In this document: in pieces, positions 16,539 to 25,102 of the stretch | How the letters are laid out: every line of letters starts with the position of its first letter | Position numbering within the stretch: the first letter of the stretch is position 1 | Source of the DNA: Pseudalkalibacillus sp052246725 | GTDB taxonomy: Bacteria > Bacillota > Bacilli > Bacillales > Fictibacillaceae | Direction: 5' to 3' (one strand) | DNA length: 64,000 nt | NCBI GenBank assembly: GCA_052246725.1 | Contig: JBQQCL010000007.1 | Position numbers and translations under genes: made by a program | The notes under the pieces: model-generated | Told to the model about the DNA's origin: nothing | Databases searched by the model: none | Seen by the model: only the letters and a program-made list of their open reading frames with translations

Positions 16539-17009
16539 ATGGGATACGATGTAAATGGCTTCACTGACATGCATACACTTTTGACGAACGAGCGAAAAAT
16601 TGGTGGAGCAATTGAAGCAAGTCGTATACGTTTGAGTACTGGTGAAGAATTTACATATCCAGTCATTACGAACATTGATTTTTCTGGTTCCACATTCTAT
16701 TCGATTGGATTCATTACCGATGACGGTGAAAAATACATTGTCAACGTAAAAGATATCAGTATGATGGCGTCTTGTCGCCACTGTCCGATTCAAGAATTGA
16801 AAAACAATCACTATAAAGAGCTTAAAACCAGTCAACGTCTCGACTATCTGAAACGGTTATGTGAAATCAATGAAGGTGCTTGTACACCAATATTTGAAGA
16901 AGAGGTCGCTGCAATCATCAATGATATCGGTGAAGACGTAATCGAACAAGAAGCAGAACTGACACATTTGAAAAAGCAGCCACTTAAAAATACATTCAAA
17001 ATCGCTTAG
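16539..17009 (+). CDS. Unknown Fur-boxed protein in the encapsulin locus
   Basis: A 156-residue protein I do not recognise. The N-terminal half (1-80) looks beta-rich; residues 83-87 read CRHCP, a compact pair of cysteines with a histidine, and two more cysteines follow in LCEINEGAC (near 107-114). The C-terminal third is helical and acidic and ends in a basic tail. The cysteines and histidine could hold a metal or redox centre; that is inference. It diverges from the encapsulated ferredoxin, converges on the shell gene, and is controlled by at least two Fur boxes, so it should be made under iron limitation. It lacks a clear LTVGSLK docking motif. AGGAGG precedes the ATG by 9 bases. Confidence 0.8.
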   Translation: MGYDVNGFTDMHTLLTNERKIGGAIEASRIRLSTGEEFTYPVITNIDFSGSTFYSIGFITDDGEKYIVNVKDISMMASCRHCPIQELKNNHYKELKTSQRLDYLKRLCEINEGACTPIFEEEVAAIINDIGEDVIEQEAELTHLKKQPLKNTFKIA

Positions 17010-17014
17010 AAAAA

Positions 17015-17045
17015 AGTAGAATCCCATTCAGGATTCTACTTTTTT
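17015..17045. terminator. Bidirectional terminator between 16539 gene and encapsulin
   Basis: Stem AAAAAAGTAGAATCC/GGATTCTACTTTTTT with a six-base loop; A run on the left and T run on the right serve both strands. The stop codon of the encapsulin gene and its last two lysine codons lie inside the right arm. Confidence 0.85.
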
Positions 17046-17887
17046 GTTGGTGCATCAAGTGTACAGATTGCTGACGGACGCTTGATCCGAAGAACTGAGC
17101 TTTCATACACACGGAATAAATAGTTCATATGTTCAGTATCCATGAAGGCTGAATCGAAATCTTCAGCAATTGCGAGATCCAGGTTTTCACGGCCTGTAGC
17201 GACCAGGACACCAGAATCTTCTTTTATGACAGGTGATTGGTAAATCCCATCCGTTACAAGCTCCCGGATGTGTTCAATCTCGAGTACATGTGTCCCTTCA
17301 TGCACACGGTGAATCAATGCATAGAGGGAAGGGGAGAGAACTAAAGCATAGGGTCCGCTATGCCCCATTTTAAGAAGTTTGTTTCGTGCTTCTACGATAT
17401 CCGTGAATGCATTACCTGATTTCATCCAATCCTCACGAATGTGGGTCAACCTTCCTTTTACATTCATCAAGCCTTCTATATCAAACTTTTTCGCCCCATT
17501 GAAAATCATGTCATCTTCTAGAAGGGCCGACTGGGCAGCAGCATTAGCGGCAGCAGAGAAATCGACTGGGATATCGAGCGTTTTCGCTTGTTCAATATCA
17601 CGCCAGTAGAGGATAAAATCTTTATACAGTAAAGGAATGGTGAGGTTCACACGTTTCGTTGGTTCAGATAGCTGGAGGTTTTCACCATGATAGCCCATCG
17701 ATCCAAGTTCTTTCTCTTCATATACATCATTGGTGACTGTTTGCACACCTTGACCAAGTGGACCATAAATATCGATGAAACGTCTCCCGATCAGTTGTCT
17801 TTTGATACTGTCCATGATTGTGGAATCCAACTGCTGCCAATCACGATCACTTAATGGAGAATCTGCAAATACGTCAACTTTGTTCAT
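17036..17887 (-). CDS. Encapsulin shell protein, iron-storage (IMEF) type
   Basis: Self-assembling HK97-fold shell protein (linocin M18/encapsulin family 1), 283 residues. Visible family marks: DSPLSDRDWQQLDSTI at the N terminus, QLIGRRFIDIYGPLGQGVQ (31-49), the GPYALVLSPSLYALIHRVHEG segment in the P-domain, and the ending SSVLRIKRPSAICTL. It is followed upstream by an IMEF cargo gene, so it belongs with the large iron-storing shells known from Bacillaceae such as Quasibacillus thermotolerans. AGGGAGGTAA precedes the ATG. Its stop codon falls in a shared terminator stem. The cargo and the ferredoxin carry the docking tags. Confidence 0.95.
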   Translation of the reverse strand: MNKVDVFADSPLSDRDWQQLDSTIMDSIKRQLIGRRFIDIYGPLGQGVQTVTNDVYEEKELGSMGYHGENLQLSEPTKRVNLTIPLLYKDFILYWRDIEQAKTLDIPVDFSAAANAAAQSALLEDDMIFNGAKKFDIEGLMNVKGRLTHIREDWMKSGNAFTDIVEARNKLLKMGHSGPYALVLSPSLYALIHRVHEGTHVLEIEHIRELVTDGIYQSPVIKEDSGVLVATGRENLDLAIAEDFDSAFMDTEHMNYLFRVYESSVLRIKRPSAICTLDAPTKK

Positions 17888-17893
17888 AATTAT

Positions 17894-18508
17894 TTACCTC
17901 CCTTTAAGGCTTCCGACTGTAAGTCCTTTTTTGTAGCGTCTTCCTTTTTCAGGCTCAGGCTCTGTTATAGCGTTTAAATTTTGATCTGAAGTTTGGGATG
18001 TGTACAGATCCACTTTCACGTGACCTGCTTTGCCTTCCTTTTCATCTGTTGGAATCGATGCTGCTGTACTTACGACCCCTTCAAACTGATCATTCAAGTC
18101 ATCCAACATTGTTTTGATGGTTTGGTAATCTTCATTGGTCATGTCCCGCAAGCTTTGCAGACTTGATTCGTGTTCTGTATCTTTAAACTGAAATAATGCG
18201 AGATCCAAATGCTCTAAGAAATTATGAAGACCGAATTTTTCAAGGCTGATATCCTGTAGGACTCTTACGAATTCATGATTTGAAGGATGGGAAGTCTCAG
18301 GATTATTGATGAAATGATCGAGCTTTGGGTTCAACATTGTCAATCGATCCTGACGATGTTCTTCTTCTTCATAAATGTGATGGAAATAGAGCCTTTCATG
18401 TTCGTCTTTAGCATTTTCAATTGTTGGTTCAAGGATACCCATGAAAACGTTCAAAGCATCCTCAGTTCTGGAAAAAATGTTTTTCAATTCCTGGAATTGT
18501 TCTGACAT
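17894..18508 (-). CDS. IMEF iron-mineralising encapsulin cargo protein
   Basis: Ferritin-like helical cargo that oxidises and mineralises iron inside the shell. 204 residues with several Glu/His-rich helices (HIYEEEEHRQDRL near 49-61 gives the expected metal ligands), a long disordered linker (about 150-190), and the C-terminal docking tag GLTVGSLKGR. The start is taken at the ATG 12 bases after AAAGGAGCG; an upstream ATG at 18556 lacks a good site. The stop codon is six bases before the shell start, so cargo and shell form an operon with cargo first, as is usual. I see no Fur box immediately upstream of this operon, unlike the divergent pair at 16.5 kb. Confidence 0.93.
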   Translation of the reverse strand: MSEQFQELKNIFSRTEDALNVFMGILEPTIENAKDEHERLYFHHIYEEEEHRQDRLTMLNPKLDHFINNPETSHPSNHEFVRVLQDISLEKFGLHNFLEHLDLALFQFKDTEHESSLQSLRDMTNEDYQTIKTMLDDLNDQFEGVVSTAASIPTDEKEGKAGHVKVDLYTSQTSDQNLNAITEPEPEKGRRYKKGLTVGSLKGR

Positions 18509-18625
18509 CACATCACACGCTCCTTTCTGTCTGACTTCTCCATTTTCAATCATCATTGCCGATTGAAACGCCTTTTATCCTCTTTAAGCTTGTCGAGACT
18601 TGCTTAGCCTTCCAAGCGATCAAGG

Positions 18626-18715
18626 TTAAAACATGAATGCAACATTTGCGAGAAGTGAAATGCACATGGCGATGATCATCAGATAAATCATGATTTTCAT
18701 CCATTTGTTACGCAT
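18626..18715 (-). CDS. Prli42-like stressosome-associated micropeptide
   Basis: A 29-residue peptide: a short basic start (MRNKWMK) followed by one hydrophobic membrane helix (residues 8-29, IMIYLMIIAMCISLLANVAF...). AGGAGG lies six bases before the ATG, so translation is well supported despite the length. The basic N terminus plus single helix, with a YLM-x-IAM core, fit the Prli42 family, which tethers the stressosome to the membrane in Listeria. It is upstream of the IMEF-encapsulin pair on the same strand, about 118 bases from IMEF, and could share a transcript with it. Confidence 0.65.
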   Translation of the reverse strand: MRNKWMKIMIYLMIIAMCISLLANVAFMF

Positions 18716-18876
18716 TACGATTACCTCCTAAGATTCTTACATCTTATTGTACAGAGAAAAGTTTGGCGGTACAAGCGCAAAGCGTGTCGAGTTTTTTCGA
18801 GAAAATGCAGGAGTTAACCGCTTTCATAGAGAAGTGAAGTAGGTGGTAAACATGTATGCAAAAGGAGGCTTCTAGA

Positions 18877-20532
18877 ATGGAACATGAAAAAGGGTTTGAG
18901 CAAGCTTACAAAGAGTGGCAAGAAACAACAAAAAAGTTGATGAATCGATTTCCAGAACGTAAGGAAGCGTTCAAGACTTCATCCAGTATCGATATTGAAA
19001 GACTATACCTTCCAGAACAGTTAGATTCAACATATATGGAGAAACTCGGCCTGCCGGGTCAATATCCTTTTACAAGAGGGATCCAACCAACAATGTACCG
19101 TGCGAGACATTGGACGATGCGTCAGTATGCAGGTTTCGGGTCTGCAGAAGAAACGAACAAGCGGTTCCGTTACCTTCTGGATCAAGGACAAACTGGATTA
19201 TCTGTAGCATTCGATCTTCCTACTCAGATCGGGTACGATTCAGACCACGCCATGTCAAGAGGAGAGGTTGGAAAAGTCGGGGTTGCTATCGACTCTCTAG
19301 AAGACATGGAAGCATTATTGAAAGATATTCCGTTGGAAAAAGTAAGTACGTCAATGACAATCAATGCCCCGGCAGCTGTCCTATTGGCAATGTACATCGT
19401 AGTAGCAGAAAAACAAGGAGTATCTCCAGAGAAAATTTCTGGAACCATTCAGAATGATATATTGAAAGAATACATCGCGAGAGGGACGTATATATTTCCA
19501 CCGAAGCCATCAATGCGCTTGATTACAGATATTTTCGCATACTGTGCTGAAAATGTACCTCGATGGAACACAATCAGCATCTCGGGTTATCACATACGTG
19601 AGGCTGGTGCAACAGCAGCACAGGAATTAGCTTTCACAATTGCGAATGGAAAAGCATATGTTGAAGCTGCTCTAGAAGCTGGTCTTGATATCGATCAGTT
19701 TGCACCTCGTCTAGCTTTCTTTTTTAATGCGCATAATGAGTTTTTTGAAGAAATTGCTAAATTCAGAGCGGCACGGAGAATGTGGGCAAATATCATGAAA
19801 GAAACGTATCAGGCAAAGAATCCGAAGAGCTGGCAACTTCGGTTCCATACTCAAACCGGCGGTTCAACATTGACAGCCCAGCAGCCAGACAACAATGTTG
19901 TCCGTGTAACAGTACAAGCACTTTCCGCAATATTGGGAGGAACGCAAAGCTTGCATACCAATTCACGTGACGAAGCACTGGCCCTTCCGACAGAAGAATC
20001 TGCTAGAATTGCTTTACGGACACAGCAGATTCTTGCCAATGAAAATGGTGTAGCGGATACAGTTGATCCACTTGCAGGTTCTTATTATGTAGAATCCCTG
20101 ACAGATGAACTTGAAAACGAAGCGAATCTTTATCTGGAAAAAATCAAAGAACTCGGCGGTGCTGTCTCAGCTGTCGAACAGGGATACATGCAGCGAGAAA
20201 TTCATCACACCGCATATGAAACACAAAAAGCGATTGAAAAAGGAGAGCAGATCGTCGTTGGTATGAATGCATATCAATTGGATGACGAGCCAAAACCGGA
20301 ATTGCATCGATTGGATCCTGAATTGAGCGCGAACCAGGTAAGGAAGCTAGGCGAAGTACGGAGTAATAGAAATCAACAACGAGCGAGCGCTCAGTTAGAT
20401 GAATTGCATAAAGCAGCCCAAGCTTCTGAAAACCTTATGCCTCATATCGTTGAATGTGTCCGTTCCTATTGTACAATTGGAGAAATATGTGGCGTGCTTC
20501 GTGAAGAATTCGGTGAATTTACAGGTATTTAA
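18877..20532 (+). CDS. mcmA: Methylmalonyl-CoA mutase large (catalytic) subunit
   Basis: Converts methylmalonyl-CoA and succinyl-CoA with adenosylcobalamin. The 551 residues cover the substrate-binding TIM-barrel part only: TRGIQPTMYRARHWTMRQYAGFG near 60, SVAFDLPTQIGYDSDH near 110, TMTINAPAAVLLAMY near 155, RWNTISISGYHIREAGATAAQE, then HTQTGGSTLTAQQPDNNVVRV and GGTQSLHTNSRDEALALPTE. The B12-binding part is supplied by the next gene. Start at ATG 18877, eight bases after AAAGGAGG; the ATG at 18856 precedes that site. This starts a propionyl-CoA operon that extends to yqjD. Confidence 0.93.
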   Translation: MEHEKGFEQAYKEWQETTKKLMNRFPERKEAFKTSSSIDIERLYLPEQLDSTYMEKLGLPGQYPFTRGIQPTMYRARHWTMRQYAGFGSAEETNKRFRYLLDQGQTGLSVAFDLPTQIGYDSDHAMSRGEVGKVGVAIDSLEDMEALLKDIPLEKVSTSMTINAPAAVLLAMYIVVAEKQGVSPEKISGTIQNDILKEYIARGTYIFPPKPSMRLITDIFAYCAENVPRWNTISISGYHIREAGATAAQELAFTIANGKAYVEAALEAGLDIDQFAPRLAFFFNAHNEFFEEIAKFRAARRMWANIMKETYQAKNPKSWQLRFHTQTGGSTLTAQQPDNNVVRVTVQALSAILGGTQSLHTNSRDEALALPTEESARIALRTQQILANENGVADTVDPLAGSYYVESLTDELENEANLYLEKIKELGGAVSAVEQGYMQREIHHTAYETQKAIEKGEQIVVGMNAYQLDDEPKPELHRLDPELSANQVRKLGEVRSNRNQQRASAQLDELHKAAQASENLMPHIVECVRSYCTIGEICGVLREEFGEFTGI

Positions 20533-20632
20533 TTTTATGTTTTACCAGTCCTTTAATAGAGCCTAAAGAATTATACAACTGTGACTAAACCTGCCTGACT
20601 GACATCCTGGCAGGTATACGGAGGTAGTGGAG

Positions 20633-21475
20633 ATGAAAAAGAAAATACGTGTTTTGATTGCAAAACCAGGTCTTGATGGTCACGATCGCGGAGCATTGAT
20701 CATATCTCAAGCACTGCGTGACTATGGGATGGAGGTCATTTATACAGGTCTAAGACAAACACCTGAACAAATCGTCGCCTCAGCGATACAAGAGGATGTT
20801 GATGCAATCGGTTTGTCCTGCCTATCCGGTGCCCACAATGATCTTTTTCCTGAGATTGTGAAAGGATTGAAAGGTCAAGGTGCTGATGATATCATCGTCA
20901 TCGGTGGAGGGGTGATCCCTTGGGAAGACATTCCGTTTTTAGAGGAGCAAGGCATAAAGAAAATCTTTACACCAGGAACCCCGTCAATCGAAACCGCAAA
21001 ATATATTGAAAAAGTTGTATACCAGCGTGATGGGATTTCAGTGGAAACCCCAGTGAATATCGTCCAAAAAATCGATCACATTGGTATTGCAGTAGAATCT
21101 CTTGATGAATCATTGCCTTTTTATTTAGATATACTACAGCTAAAATTAGAAGGCATTGAAGAAGTTTCTTCAGAAGCGGTGAAGGTAGCGTTTGTAAATG
21201 CCGGAAACGTCAAGCTCGAGCTGTTGGAACCGACTTCCGAATCAAGCCCGATCCGATCGTTTTTAGAAAAGCGTGGCTCGGGAATCCACCACGTTGCATT
21301 AGGTGTAGTGAACATAAAAGACCGCATTGAGGAAATTAAACAGAAGGGGATTCAGATGATTCATGATACACCTAAACCGGGAGCAGGAGGCGCCTCGATT
21401 GCTTTTATGCATCCAAAATCAACAAATGGTGTACTTTATGAATTATGTGAGAAACCATCGAAGGAGCGTTTGTAG
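20633..21475 (+). CDS. Fused B12-binding mutase subunit and methylmalonyl-CoA epimerase
   Basis: Two proteins that are usually separate are joined in one 280-residue frame. Residues 1-130 are the cobalamin-binding domain of methylmalonyl-CoA mutase, with the B12-ligand motif GLDGHDRG near residue 14 and VIGGGVIPWED near 100. From about residue 144 (KIDHIGIAVESLDESLPFY) a glyoxalase-fold methylmalonyl-CoA epimerase follows, with the metal-ligand His in HIGIAV, the His in GIHHVAL, and Glu near the C-terminal VLYELCEK. B. subtilis yqjC is the epimerase alone at this place in the order. No frameshift is visible: the join is an open linker. ATG 20633 lies eight bases after GGAGG. Confidence 0.9.
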   Translation: MKKKIRVLIAKPGLDGHDRGALIISQALRDYGMEVIYTGLRQTPEQIVASAIQEDVDAIGLSCLSGAHNDLFPEIVKGLKGQGADDIIVIGGGVIPWEDIPFLEEQGIKKIFTPGTPSIETAKYIEKVVYQRDGISVETPVNIVQKIDHIGIAVESLDESLPFYLDILQLKLEGIEEVSSEAVKVAFVNAGNVKLELLEPTSESSPIRSFLEKRGSGIHHVALGVVNIKDRIEEIKQKGIQMIHDTPKPGAGGASIAFMHPKSTNGVLYELCEKPSKERL

Positions 21476-21477
21476 GA

Positions 21478-23025
21478 ATGGACATCTATGATAAAATCAA
21501 TGAACTTTATGATCGACGCCGCCAGGTTGAAATGGGGGGCGGTGATGAACGGATCGAAAAGCAGCATGAAAAAGGGAAGCTTACTGCAAGGGAACGGATC
21601 GATCTACTTCTAGATAAAGACAGCTTTGTGGAAATTAATGCATTCATCGAACACCGCAGCTCTGATTTCGGTATGGATAAAAATCACGCACCGGGTGAGG
21701 GAGTTGTCACTGGATATGGAACCATCCATGGCAGACCTGTTTATTTGTTCGCCCAGGATTTCACCGTTTTCGGTGGAGCCTTAGGAGAAATGCATGCTCA
21801 AAAGATTGCAAAGGTGATGGATTTAGCTGCAGAAAATGGAGCCCCTTTCATCGGTCTAAATGATTCAGGTGGTGCGCGGATCCAGGAAGGTGTCGTTTCT
21901 CTTGATGGTTATGGCCAGATCTTTTATCGAAATTCGATTTACTCCGGGGTCATCCCGCAGATTTCTGTCATTTTAGGCCCTTGTGCAGGCGGTGCTGTCT
22001 ATTCACCTGCCATCACGGATTTCGTGTTCATGGTTGAGAAGACAAGCCAAATGTTCATAACAGGACCGAAAGTCATCGAGACCGTTACTGGTGAAAAAAT
22101 CAGTTCAGAAGACTTGGGCGGAGCAAAGGTACATGGTACGAAAAGCGGAAATGCCCACTTTACTGCACCGACAGAACAAGAAGTGTTAGAAGAAGTCCGT
22201 CACCTGCTCGAATACTTACCGCAAAATAGTGAAGAGCGCCCTGAACCGAAGCAAGTCGAGAGTGAATCCGATTATCGGGAAAACCTTGCGGATGTCGTAC
22301 CTTTTGAAACGATTCGCCCTTATGATGTAAGAAATGTTATCCTAGAGGTTGTGGATGAAGATTCATTCATGGAAGTACACAAGGATTTTGCCAAGAATAT
22401 CGTGGTCGGATTCGGCAGAATAAACGGTGAAGCCATCGGATTGATTTGTAATCAGCCTAAAGTAATGGCTGGCGGTTTGGATATCGATTCATCTGATAAA
22501 GTAGCTCGGTTCATCCGGTTCTGTGATAGTTTCAATATCCCTTTGATTACATTTGAGGATGTTACAGGGTTTTTCCCTGGCATCAAACAGGAGCATGGGG
22601 GTATTATAAGGCATGGCGCTAAAATCTTGTATGCTTATTCAGAGGCAACCGTCCCCAAGATTACTGTCATAACACGAAAAGCATACGGTGGAGCCTATGT
22701 TGCACTCAACAGTAAGTCAATCGGAGCGGATCTCGTGTTCGCCTGGCCAAACGCTGAAATTGCCGTGATGGGACCCGAAGGAGCGGCTAATATCATTTTT
22801 GCACGGGAAATCAACAATAGTGAAAACCCGGAACAGATGAGACAGGAAAAAATTGCGGAATACCGCGAGAAGTTTGCGAATCCTTACGTTGCTGCAGCCA
22901 GAGGAATGGTCGATGATGTCATCGATCCTAGAGACACACGGATCAAGTTAACTCAGGCATTACATATGCTGCGCAACAAAACAGTGAACCGTCCTTATAA
23001 AAAGCACGGAAACATCCCATTATAA
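21478..23025 (+). CDS. yqjD: Acyl-CoA carboxylase carboxyltransferase subunit (YqjD)
   Basis: Biotin-dependent carboxyltransferase that moves CO2 from carboxybiotin to propionyl-CoA, making methylmalonyl-CoA for the neighbouring epimerase and mutase. 515 residues, full length for the beta subunit: LTARERIDLLLD near 33, the acyl-CoA pocket NDSGGARIQEGVVSLDGYG, GPCAGGAVYSPA, and the C-terminal DVTGFFPGIKQEHGGIIRHGAK followed by KAYGGAYVAL. It begins three bases after the preceding stop codon. The biotin carboxylase/biotin carrier subunit is not in this window. Confidence 0.92.
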   Translation: MDIYDKINELYDRRRQVEMGGGDERIEKQHEKGKLTARERIDLLLDKDSFVEINAFIEHRSSDFGMDKNHAPGEGVVTGYGTIHGRPVYLFAQDFTVFGGALGEMHAQKIAKVMDLAAENGAPFIGLNDSGGARIQEGVVSLDGYGQIFYRNSIYSGVIPQISVILGPCAGGAVYSPAITDFVFMVEKTSQMFITGPKVIETVTGEKISSEDLGGAKVHGTKSGNAHFTAPTEQEVLEEVRHLLEYLPQNSEERPEPKQVESESDYRENLADVVPFETIRPYDVRNVILEVVDEDSFMEVHKDFAKNIVVGFGRINGEAIGLICNQPKVMAGGLDIDSSDKVARFIRFCDSFNIPLITFEDVTGFFPGIKQEHGGIIRHGAKILYAYSEATVPKITVITRKAYGGAYVALNSKSIGADLVFAWPNAEIAVMGPEGAANIIFAREINNSENPEQMRQEKIAEYREKFANPYVAAARGMVDDVIDPRDTRIKLTQALHMLRNKTVNRPYKKHGNIPL

Positions 23026-23071
23026 TGCTATCTCATTTTTATAGATCGGCTAGATAAGAAAGGAGAATACA

Positions 23072-24202
23072 ATGATCAATCAAGACAGAATCGTTGAAGA
23101 GTTTCTGGAATTGGTCCAAATCGACTCGGAAACAAAACATGAAGAAAAAATCTCAAAGGTTCTCAACCAGAAATTTTCGGATTTGGGTTTAGAAGTGTTT
23201 GAAGATGACGCTAAAGAAAAAACAGGTCATGGTGCAGGGAATCTCATTTGCACATTGCCGGCGACGAATGATAATGCCGACTCGATCTATTTCACTTCCC
23301 ACATGGACACAGTTCTTCCAGGAAAGGGAGTTAAGCCATCCATTGAAGATGGTTATATCAAAAGCGATGGGACTACGATCCTTGGAGCTGATGACAAGGC
23401 AGGGTTGGCAGCAATGTTCGAGGCAGTCAAAGTCCTCAAGGAGCAAAACATCCCTCATGGTAAAATCCAGTTCGTCATTACTGTAGGTGAGGAATCAGGC
23501 CTAGTTGGGGCTAAGGAGCTTGATCCGGCACATGTAGATGCACAGTACGGCTTTGCTCTCGATTCAGACGGTAAGGTTGGGAACATAATTGTAGCAGCAC
23601 CGACTCAAGCAAAAATAAAGGCTGCTATCAAGGGAAAGACAGCGCATGCAGGTGTTGCACCTGAAAAAGGTGTTTCAGCAATCACGATTGCAGCTAAGGC
23701 GATTGCGAAGATGCCTCTTGGTCGGATTGATGAAGAAACGACTGCGAACATTGGTCGATTTGAAGGCGGTGCAGGAACGAATACGAATATCGTCATCGAT
23801 CATGTCGATATTTTGGCTGAAGCAAGATCATTAATACCTGAAAAAATGGAAGCACAGGTACAGAAGATGAAGGAAGCATTTGAAAGTACAGCTGAAGCAA
23901 TGGGTGGTAAAGCCGATGTTGAAATCAAGGTCATGTATCCAGGATTCAAATTCGATCATGGTGACCATGTAGTGGAAGTCGCGAAACAAGCTGTTGAAAA
24001 GATCGGAAGAAAACCTGAGCTTCAACAAAGTGGTGGAGGCAGTGACGCCAATATCATAGCTGGATTCGGTATTCCAACAGTCAACTTAGCTGTAGGTTAT
24101 GAAGAAATTCATACTACCAATGAACGTATGCCGATCGAAGAGCTTGTCAAAACGTCGGAACTTGTAGTAAGAATCATAGAAGAAGTTGGAACTGCCAAGT
24201 AA
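23072..24202 (+). CDS. yqjE: M20 family metallopeptidase, PepT-like (YqjE)
   Basis: Cytoplasmic di-zinc peptidase of 376 residues. Metal and catalytic positions are seen: the His-Asp pair in TSHMDTV near residue 77-79, GADDKAGLAA with its bridging Asp, the catalytic Glu pair in TVGEESGLVGA, and a late His in EEIHTTNERM. The M20 dimerisation domain is the middle part (about 175-285). It follows yqjD by 47 bases with AAAGGAG before the ATG, the B. subtilis order. Exact substrate is not known; tripeptides are a guess from PepT likeness. Confidence 0.88.
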   Translation: MINQDRIVEEFLELVQIDSETKHEEKISKVLNQKFSDLGLEVFEDDAKEKTGHGAGNLICTLPATNDNADSIYFTSHMDTVLPGKGVKPSIEDGYIKSDGTTILGADDKAGLAAMFEAVKVLKEQNIPHGKIQFVITVGEESGLVGAKELDPAHVDAQYGFALDSDGKVGNIIVAAPTQAKIKAAIKGKTAHAGVAPEKGVSAITIAAKAIAKMPLGRIDEETTANIGRFEGGAGTNTNIVIDHVDILAEARSLIPEKMEAQVQKMKEAFESTAEAMGGKADVEIKVMYPGFKFDHGDHVVEVAKQAVEKIGRKPELQQSGGGSDANIIAGFGIPTVNLAVGYEEIHTTNERMPIEELVKTSELVVRIIEEVGTAK

Positions 24203-24263
24203 TCAAATTGATACATGGTTGACCTGGTGAAGTTGGACTTCATTTGGTCAACTTCTTTTTTCC

Positions 24264-24370
24264 CTTAAAGAAAGTATAAAAAACTTTCTTCAGTATAAGG
24301 GCAACTAAAGCTCAGCCTGCGCCAAAAGCTCAGCCTACGCCAAAGGCTTGGCTTTACCAAGTATTCTTTA
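24264..24370. repeat. Hairpin element, copy 4 (with internal duplication)
   Basis: Ends CTTAAAGAAA and TATTCTTTA as in the family, but the central GCTCAGCCTGCGCCAAA block is present twice in tandem, making this the longest copy. It lies 62 bases after yqjE. The remaining 230 bases up to the MarR gene hold no gene or clear site. Confidence 0.85.
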
Positions 24371-24604
24371 TCAGCTCCTGAAGTATGAAATGGGGTACTT
24401 TAGGGGTGGCTGAATCGGCACCAGTTTACTTTCTCCTAGTTAACTGCTTATTTTATATCCTTCCATGGTTCTAGGCAAATACAGGTCCTAGGTATCGAAT
24501 TTTGTTAGATAAGCATTGAAAGGTGTCGACTCTTACAATATATGTTAATATTAAACTACCTTTTAATGCCTATTAAATAGAATAGAGAAAGCGAGGCGTT
24601 GGTA

Positions 24605-25102
24605 GTGAATTTAGCTAATCTACATATCATGATGAACTATCTGAGAGGAACCTACAAAGTACTGGAAGAAGAGTGGCAGAAATCAGCAAGAAGCATTGGG
24701 CTTACCCAGGCTGAACAGCACGTACTATGGATCGTACAATTAGAGAAAGAAGCGACGATAACGAAAATCGCTACGATTGGATTGTGGGATGTTTCTACTG
24801 TCATGCAAGTCATTACACGTCTCAAGCAAAAAGGCTTCATCACCCTAACTAAAAAGAGTTCAGACCGCAGGGTGTCATACGCTGTTTTGACAGAAAAAGG
24901 AAAAGAAAAATACGAAGAATCCAAACAATTTTCCTATAAATTGTTTGAGTATCTAGAAAGCTTTGGGGAAAACTCAAATGAAAACAGACAGTTTGTAGAA
25001 AACTTGGTGAAATTTCACCGGGAGTTGAATCAACATTTCCATGGGAGTGAGTTCATCGATTGGACAGAACAGACTGCTAAAACGATGAATAAAGGTAGTT
25101 AG
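24605..25102 (+). CDS. MarR-family regulator, ScoC/Hpr-like
   Basis: Winged-helix DNA-binding protein of 165 residues. The segment AEQHVLWIVQLEKEATITKIATIGLWDVSTVMQVITRLKQKGFITL (about 35-80), broken here only for description, is the MarR core; its wording (HVLWI, then V-ST) is closer to the protease regulator Hpr/ScoC than to drug-resistance MarR. The wing reads KKSSDRRVSYAVLTEKG. I use GTG 24605, eight bases after GAGG; TTG 24599 is too close to it. The gene is single, convergent with the next small gene with a 4-base overlap. Targets cannot be told from sequence. Confidence 0.75.
   Translation: MNLANLHIMMNYLRGTYKVLEEEWQKSARSIGLTQAEQHVLWIVQLEKEATITKIATIGLWDVSTVMQVITRLKQKGFITLTKKSSDRRVSYAVLTEKGKEKYEESKQFSYKLFEYLESFGENSNENRQFVENLVKFHRELNQHFHGSEFIDWTEQTAKTMNKGS

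Noticed and set aside
16539..17009. Docking tag in the unknown Fur-boxed protein
   Set aside because: Its tail contains LTHLKKQ, which shares only a few residues with LTVGSLK and is followed by ten more residues; not enough to call it cargo.
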